Shown piece after piece: positions 60,945 to 64,000 of a DNA stretch of 64,000 bases. The notes below the pieces were generated by a model that did not search any database, was not told the origin of the DNA, and saw nothing but the letters and a program-made list of their open reading frames with translations. How positions within the stretch are numbered: position 1 is the stretch's first letter; every line of letters begins with the position of its first letter. The DNA is from Candidatus Avelusimicrobium gallinaceum (lineage in GTDB: Bacteria; Elusimicrobiota; Elusimicrobia; Elusimicrobiales; Elusimicrobiaceae): contig CALUYH010000008.1 in NCBI GenBank assembly GCA_944324965.1, positions 1 through 64,000 on the forward strand, written 5' to 3'. The translations under genes were made by a program, and so were the position numbers.

Positions 60945-61454
60945 ATGAATAAAGGTTTTACGTTAATTGAATTGTTGGTGGTCGTGCTGATTATCGGCGT
61001 ATTATCCGCCGTGGCACTGCCCCAATACACGACCGCGGTGGAAAAAGCCCGCTCCGCCGAAGCACTCACGCTGATGAGCTCCATCCGCTACGCGGCCGAA
61101 AGATACCGCCTGCAAAAAGACCAGTGGCCGGCCAGCTTTAACGTGTTGGATGTGGAAATTCCCAAAGTGCCGGGTTCTACCACCAACTACGGCGGCAAAA
61201 ACTTTACGATGACGATGGGCGCCCCGAACGGAGCCACCGGCAACACGTTTGTAATCGTGGCTTCGCGCAATATCACCAAAGATAAATACGCCTTAAAAAC
61301 CGTTATGGTGGAAAACGCCACCACCGGTACTATTTCCGCCACCCGTTGCTGCGTTTCCAGTTCTTCGTTGACGGCTTCCTGCCTCTCGGCTCTGACGGCC
61401 GGCGTGGATAAATACTGCAGCGCCATTACCAACGGTCACCCGGCGGATTTCTAA
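60945..61454 (+). CDS. PilA-like type IV prepilin (candidate major pilin)
   Basis: 169 aa, ATG 60945 after GGGAG. Minimal leader MNKG-FTLIELLVVVLIIG with Glu at +5, LPQYTTAVEKARSAEALTLMSSIRYAAERY. The globular part is Thr/Ser/Asn-rich (TTGTISATRCCVSSSSLTAS) with Cys at RCCVS, SCLSAL and KYCSAI. Own promoter with extended -10, ribosome site and strong terminator suggest high expression, fitting a major subunit. Ser/Thr-rich surface and the neighbouring ligase would suit O-glycosylation; that is inference. Confidence 0.85.
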   Translation: MNKGFTLIELLVVVLIIGVLSAVALPQYTTAVEKARSAEALTLMSSIRYAAERYRLQKDQWPASFNVLDVEIPKVPGSTTNYGGKNFTMTMGAPNGATGNTFVIVASRNITKDKYALKTVMVENATTGTISATRCCVSSSSLTASCLSALTAGVDKYCSAITNGHPADF

Positions 61455-61469
61455 CCGTTCGTTTCACGC

Positions 61470-61504
61470 AAAAAACCCCGGGGCAGCTGCTCCGGGGTTT
61501 TTTA
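61470..61504. terminator. Bidirectional terminator
   Basis: AAAAAACCCCGG-GGCAGCTGCT-CCGGGGTTTTTT between convergent genes. Confidence 0.85.
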
Positions 61505-61526
61505 TGCGGATTTCAAATGTCGGTGT

Positions 61527-62240
61527 TTATTTTTGTCCTCCCGCCAACGAATACGGCCGGAAAACAAACTTTCCTTTCTGCCAGTTAATCTCCCCCCACA
61601 TCAGTTCGCCCCCTACGTTTAACAGCGCACTCACGCGGATAATCCACGAAGGCGGAATGTCGTGCGGGACGGAAACCGTCTGCCGCCAGCCTTGTTTTTT
61701 AAGGTGCAAAATAACCGGCAGGCAGGCACCTTGTTGCGCGCCGTCAAGGGCAAACAATTGCGCCACGCGCGGCAAATGGGAGGCATAAATGGCCAAGGCG
61801 TTTTCCGGGTAGGTTTTTCCCTCGTAAGCGGCAAAATTTTCGTAATGGGATTTGGATACTTCCAACCCGTTTTTTAAAATGTATCGCAGGGTTCTCCCGT
61901 CCGCGTCCAACTGCATGCCGCGGTACATTTCACGGTCATTCTCGGCAAACGGAAAGGGCGGCACTCTTTTTGAGGCCTGCGTGATTTGGGCCGAGGTGGG
62001 CGCAAAAGCCCGCAAAGCGGAAATACTTACTGCGTTTTTGGCCGGCAAAACGCGCCCCGGCCACTGCCGCCCCGCCGCCGCACGCCATACGGCCGCTTCC
62101 GTTTTGCGACGGATGGAATAAAACGTAATTTTTGTTTTAGGCGAAACCAACGCCTGCTTAAATGCGCGCCATTTTTGCGCCTGCGCATTCGGCACGCCCA
62201 ACAGACAACATAAAACAAAAACGCCAAAAAACTTTTTCAT
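61527..62240 (-). CDS. Secreted protein, unknown function
   Basis: 237 aa with signal peptide (1-22, ending AQA-QK). A basic region (FYSIRRKTEAAVWRAAAGRQWP) leads into YENFAAYEGKTYPENALAIYASHL, QQGACLPVILHLKKQGWRQ, and a C-terminal beta segment (LMWGEINWQKGKFVFRPYSL). One Cys only in the mature part. No family recognised. It is the last chromosomal-looking gene before the phage-type genes. No Shine-Dalgarno; TATCAT lies 6 nt before ATG. Confidence 0.7.
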   Translation of the reverse strand: MKKFFGVFVLCCLLGVPNAQAQKWRAFKQALVSPKTKITFYSIRRKTEAAVWRAAAGRQWPGRVLPAKNAVSISALRAFAPTSAQITQASKRVPPFPFAENDREMYRGMQLDADGRTLRYILKNGLEVSKSHYENFAAYEGKTYPENALAIYASHLPRVAQLFALDGAQQGACLPVILHLKKQGWRQTVSVPHDIPPSWIIRVSALLNVGGELMWGEINWQKGKFVFRPYSLAGGQK

Positions 62241-62252
62241 ATGTAAATGATA
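62241..62252 (-). promoter_or_regulatory. -10 box at leaderless spacing
   Basis: Minus strand: TATCAT (62247-62252), 6 nt, ATG 62240. No upstream TG extension here. Confidence 0.45.
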
Positions 62253-62325
62253 GTTTTTTAGCGTCTTAAATACCTGAGCCTTTCGGCCCAGATACAGCGG
62301 TCTTTTAGACCTATTTTGGGCGGCG

Positions 62326-62517
62326 TCACCGGCACGGTTGGGCGTTGCGGCACAGGCAATAATGCACCAAAAGGGCGCGGGCGTTTTGCTCGTTTACGCC
62401 GGGGTCTGCGTAATCAAACTCCACGCGGCAGGCCGCGGCGTTACTTGCCCGAAAGGTTTTGCAGCCGCCGGCGCACGTCAGCAATAGGCAGATGATTAAC
62501 GCCGTCCTGAATCGCAT
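62326..62517 (-). CDS. Putative phage o-spanin (Rz1-like lipoprotein)
   Basis: 63 aa from ATG 62517, which has GGAG 7 nt upstream inside the overlapping gene. Signal MRFRTALIICLLLTCAGG-CKT ends in a lipobox-like Cys. The short mature part has Cys pairs (ACRVEF, YCLCRNAQPC). It starts in another frame within the i-spanin-like gene and extends past it, the classical Rz/Rz1 arrangement. It would sit in the outer membrane and complete lysis with the inner-membrane partner. Confidence 0.7.
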   Translation of the reverse strand: MRFRTALIICLLLTCAGGCKTFRASNAAACRVEFDYADPGVNEQNARALLVHYCLCRNAQPCR

Positions 62518-62668
62518 TTTTACGCTCCTGTTCTTTTTCCGTACGTTCGGCCGCCGCTTGCACGGCCTCCAGCCGGGCGGCGGTGCGCCCGCTGTTTTTG
62601 GCCAGCGCAATCACCGCCCATAACATCAGCCCGAACGCCGCCACGGCGCCCAGGGTCAGCCCCGTCAT
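62441..62668 (-). CDS. Putative phage i-spanin (Rz-like)
   Basis: 75 aa: N-terminal TM (LGAVAAFGLMLWAVIALA, about 6-23) and a coiled coil (RTAARLEAVQAAAERTEKEQERK). This is the topology of an inner-membrane spanin. It overlaps the holin-like gene stop by 4 bp and contains the start of the lipoprotein gene in a second frame. Confidence 0.7.
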   Translation of the reverse strand: MTGLTLGAVAAFGLMLWAVIALAKNSGRTAARLEAVQAAAERTEKEQERKNAIQDGVNHLPIADVRRRLQNLSGK

Positions 62669-62853
62669 TTGCTTTTACCCACCACGGAGCCGTCCGGGTT
62701 GACCAACGACAAGGCCGCAAGCACCGCCAAAATTTTGGCCCATACCGTATCGTCCTTATCCGTGGCCGTCAGCTTTACGACCGTGGACACCACAACCACC
62801 ACCCCGCCAATCAAGGCCAGGATGTCATCCCAATGCGTTGTTATCCATTCCAT
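62665..62853 (-). CDS. Putative phage holin
   Basis: 62 aa with GAGGAAT before ATG. Two hydrophobic stretches (DILALIGGVVVVVSTVVKL and ILAVLAALSLVNP) separated by a short charged loop. The size, topology and place between endolysin and spanins fit a small holin that opens the membrane. Confidence 0.65.
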   Translation of the reverse strand: MEWITTHWDDILALIGGVVVVVSTVVKLTATDKDDTVWAKILAVLAALSLVNPDGSVVGKSK

Positions 62854-62854
62854 T

Positions 62855-63247
62855 TTATTCCTCCTTTATTTCTATGTGCGGGAAGTCTTTTAGCGTGTTC
62901 CACTCCCCGCCCCATTCAAACTTGCTTTCAATTTCGCCGCGTTCGCGCATGAGTTTGGCCAGTGCGTCAAAGCGGTACCACATCTCGCGAAAGCGCATCA
63001 AATTGTCCCAATCCAGCGGATAAGGTGCCATATCTACCGCGTGGCTGGGCGTTTTGTTATGCGCGCTTTGCGGATATTTTAAACGGCTGGCGCCGCGTTC
63101 GTACGCTTGGTTTTGCTCGGCCTTGCCGCGGTGGCCGCACAGCACGGCAAAATCGTACTGTTTGATGAGTTCGCGGCAGACGGCCACAATATCCGGGTGA
63201 CACGTTTGCAAACGCGCCATACTGGTTTTGGAGAAGGTGGGCATCAT
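62855..63247 (-). CDS. Phage endolysin, M15 L-alanyl-D-glutamate/D-Ala peptidase type
   Basis: 130 aa. Zinc motif SAHNKTPSHAVDMAPYP (SxHxxxxAxD pattern) and the second half FEWGGEWNTLKDFPHIEI with conserved Trp, Asp, His. This matches VanY/CwlK/T5-type M15 endolysins that cut peptidoglycan cross-link stems. No signal peptide, so release depends on the holin. The start overlaps the preceding gene. Confidence 0.88.
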   Translation of the reverse strand: MMPTFSKTSMARLQTCHPDIVAVCRELIKQYDFAVLCGHRGKAEQNQAYERGASRLKYPQSAHNKTPSHAVDMAPYPLDWDNLMRFREMWYRFDALAKLMRERGEIESKFEWGGEWNTLKDFPHIEIKEE

Positions 63248-63474
63248 TCACTCCTTGCGCGAAAATCCAAAATATGGTTTTTGATGGTTTTCACGTCGTC
63301 TAAAATAATGTCTATCTTCACGGTGCTTTCGGCCAGTTTTTTGTCGTGTTCGCGCACGCGTTCTTCCAGCCGGTCCACGCGCGGCGGCAGGCCGTACATC
63401 GTAAAGCACCAAAACAGCACGGCCCCCGCCACACCGATAAGATAAATCCAGTGGTGGATTTTTTCCGTATTCAT
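63244..63474 (-). CDS. Small phage membrane protein with coiled coil
   Basis: 76 aa: TM near 9-29 (WIYLIGVAGAVLFWCFTMYG), then VDRLEERVREHDKKLAEST and VKIDIILDDVKTIKNHI. Similar layout to XhlA-like or antiholin proteins, but the assignment is by topology and context only. Overlaps the endolysin start by 4 bp. Confidence 0.65.
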   Translation of the reverse strand: MNTEKIHHWIYLIGVAGAVLFWCFTMYGLPPRVDRLEERVREHDKKLAESTVKIDIILDDVKTIKNHILDFRARSE

Positions 63475-63477
63475 TTT

Positions 63478-63798
63478 TCACTCCCGCAGCACGGCGGCCC
63501 ACGTTTCCAGTTCCTGGGCCAGTTCTTTTACGTAATCGCTCGCGCCGGAATTTTCCGCCAGCACGAGTTCCCGCACCGCCCGCGTAAGGCCCGTTTGTAA
63601 TTCCTTGGCCTGCACGCGTTCCTGCGCGGTAGGCTCCGCCGGGGCCGGCGCGTGGCCTTTTACGTACAACAATCCGTCCGCCCCCGTTTCCGTTTCGCCC
63701 GTGTATACTTCCAATCCCCACGCCTGCACCCGCGCGCGGTTCCGGGCGGTATCTTCCCATTCGTTGACGATATAACTGTTCTTGCATTTGACAAACAT
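63478..63798 (-). CDS. Phage hypothetical protein, possible tail-fibre accessory
   Basis: 106 aa: VEVYTG-like segments VQAWGLEVYTGETETGADGLLYVKG, Pro/Ala hinge (GHAPAPAEPTAQER), then a helical end. It lies between the tail-fibre end and the lysis genes, a usual place for tail-fibre assembly or short accessory proteins. Not recognised at family level. Confidence 0.55.
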   Translation of the reverse strand: MFVKCKNSYIVNEWEDTARNRARVQAWGLEVYTGETETGADGLLYVKGHAPAPAEPTAQERVQAKELQTGLTRAVRELVLAENSGASDYVKELAQELETWAAVLRE

Positions 63799-63801
63799 AT
63801 C

Positions 63802-63999
63802 CTATCCTCTCAATCCGTAAAATCGGCTGGTGCGGTTGCACTGCCAGACGTCCCCCTTGGCTACCGGGAACCATTGCGGGCTGTCAAAGTTATAAGTACT
63901 GGAAGCGTTATACCCGATATTGGGCAGAGCGTTCCCGTTCACACTGGCTGTAATGGTTTGTCCGCCTGCGCCGGTAAAATACCCCTGCGTCCAAACCCA
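63802..63999 (-). CDS. C-terminal end of a phage tail-fibre-like protein (partial)
   Basis: The minus-strand frame is open from the window edge to a TAG at 63802-63804, 65 residues. It reads WVWTQGYFTGAGGQT, ITASVNGNALPNIGYNASST and a Trp/Tyr/Gly-rich end (NRTSRFYGLRG). Gly/Ser/Asn-rich, beta-like sequence followed by a lysis cassette fits the end of a tail fibre or collar protein. Too short to name. Confidence 0.6.
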   Translation of the reverse strand, partial: WVWTQGYFTGAGGQTITASVNGNALPNIGYNASSTYNFDSPQWFPVAKGDVWQCNRTSRFYGLRG

Positions 64000-64000
64000 A

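Overview
Overall character. This 64 kb window is a dense bacterial chromosome segment of fairly high GC with few gaps. It belongs to a diderm that makes lipopolysaccharide (kdsA, kdsD, lptC, lptA, lptB) and carries a complete type IV pilus (T4P) assembly operon plus an unusually large set of pilin-like genes (13 prepilin-type genes and one pilin-like fusion). A PilM-PilN fusion, Etf plus acyl-CoA dehydrogenase genes, and many short-leader pilins resemble the gut Elusimicrobiota (Elusimicrobium and relatives). That placement is inferred from gene content alone; no rRNA gene is present to confirm it.

Layout. (1) 1-2.8 kb: three consecutive cysteine-rich proteins built from zinc-ribbon-like repeats, with long tracts of identical DNA; the two complete ones have signal peptides. 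(2) 2.9-4.2 kb: glutamine synthetase. (3) 4.6-5.8 kb: a secreted Cys-rich protein. (4) 5.9-20.4 kb, minus strand: one T4P operon from a promoter near 20.45 kb. Its order is OmpA/FlgD-like protein, PilM-PilN fusion, PilO, PilP, PilQ, PilB, PilC, three prepilins, PilV-, PilW- and PilX-like minor pilins, and a HExxH metallopeptidase. (5) 20.5-23.2 kb: O-antigen ligase/oligosaccharyltransferase-like protein with TPRs. (6) 23.4-28.4 kb, plus strand: KDO and LPS-transport operon ending in serine acetyltransferase. (7) 28.5-31.3 kb: MgtE-N/CBS protein, then AlbA_2, SUI1 and pilin genes. (8) 31.3-31.7 kb: repeat-rich gap. (9) 31.7-38.2 kb, minus strand: degenerate SpoIID-like protein, glycosyltransferase, acyl-CoA dehydrogenase, EtfB, EtfA. 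(10) 38.4-40 kb: tRNA-Lys, tRNA-Leu and trigger factor, apparently one transcript. (11) 40.2-43.2 kb: two secreted proteins, one a DUF885 homologue without its catalytic residues. (12) 43.5-45 kb: three tandem pilins. (13) 45.2-54.6 kb: GMP reductase, SlyD-like PPIase, a frameshifted secreted Gly/Thr-rich protein, TPR protein, receiver protein, gamma carbonic anhydrase, flippase-like membrane protein, UvrA. (14) 54.7-61.5 kb: two long-leader pilins, membrane protein, YbaK, an RDD-pilin-like fusion, a second ligase-TPR protein, tRNA-Thr and a PilA-like pilin. (15) 62.3-64 kb, minus strand: a phage-type lysis cassette (tail-fibre end, membrane protein, M15 endolysin, holin, overlapping spanins), so the window ends inside a prophage or phage-derived element.

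How the parts fit. The T4P operon supplies the machine and minor pilins, and scattered transcription units supply alternative pilins. Two Wzy_C-type membrane proteins with TPR tails lie beside pilin genes and are candidates for pilin glycosylation or glycan ligation. A recurring promoter type, an extended -10 (TGnTATAAT), is visible. At six genes the -10 box sits exactly 6 nt before ATG with no ribosome-binding site, which predicts leaderless mRNAs.

Limits. Calls rest on reading motifs and context. No alignment, structure prediction or database search was run.
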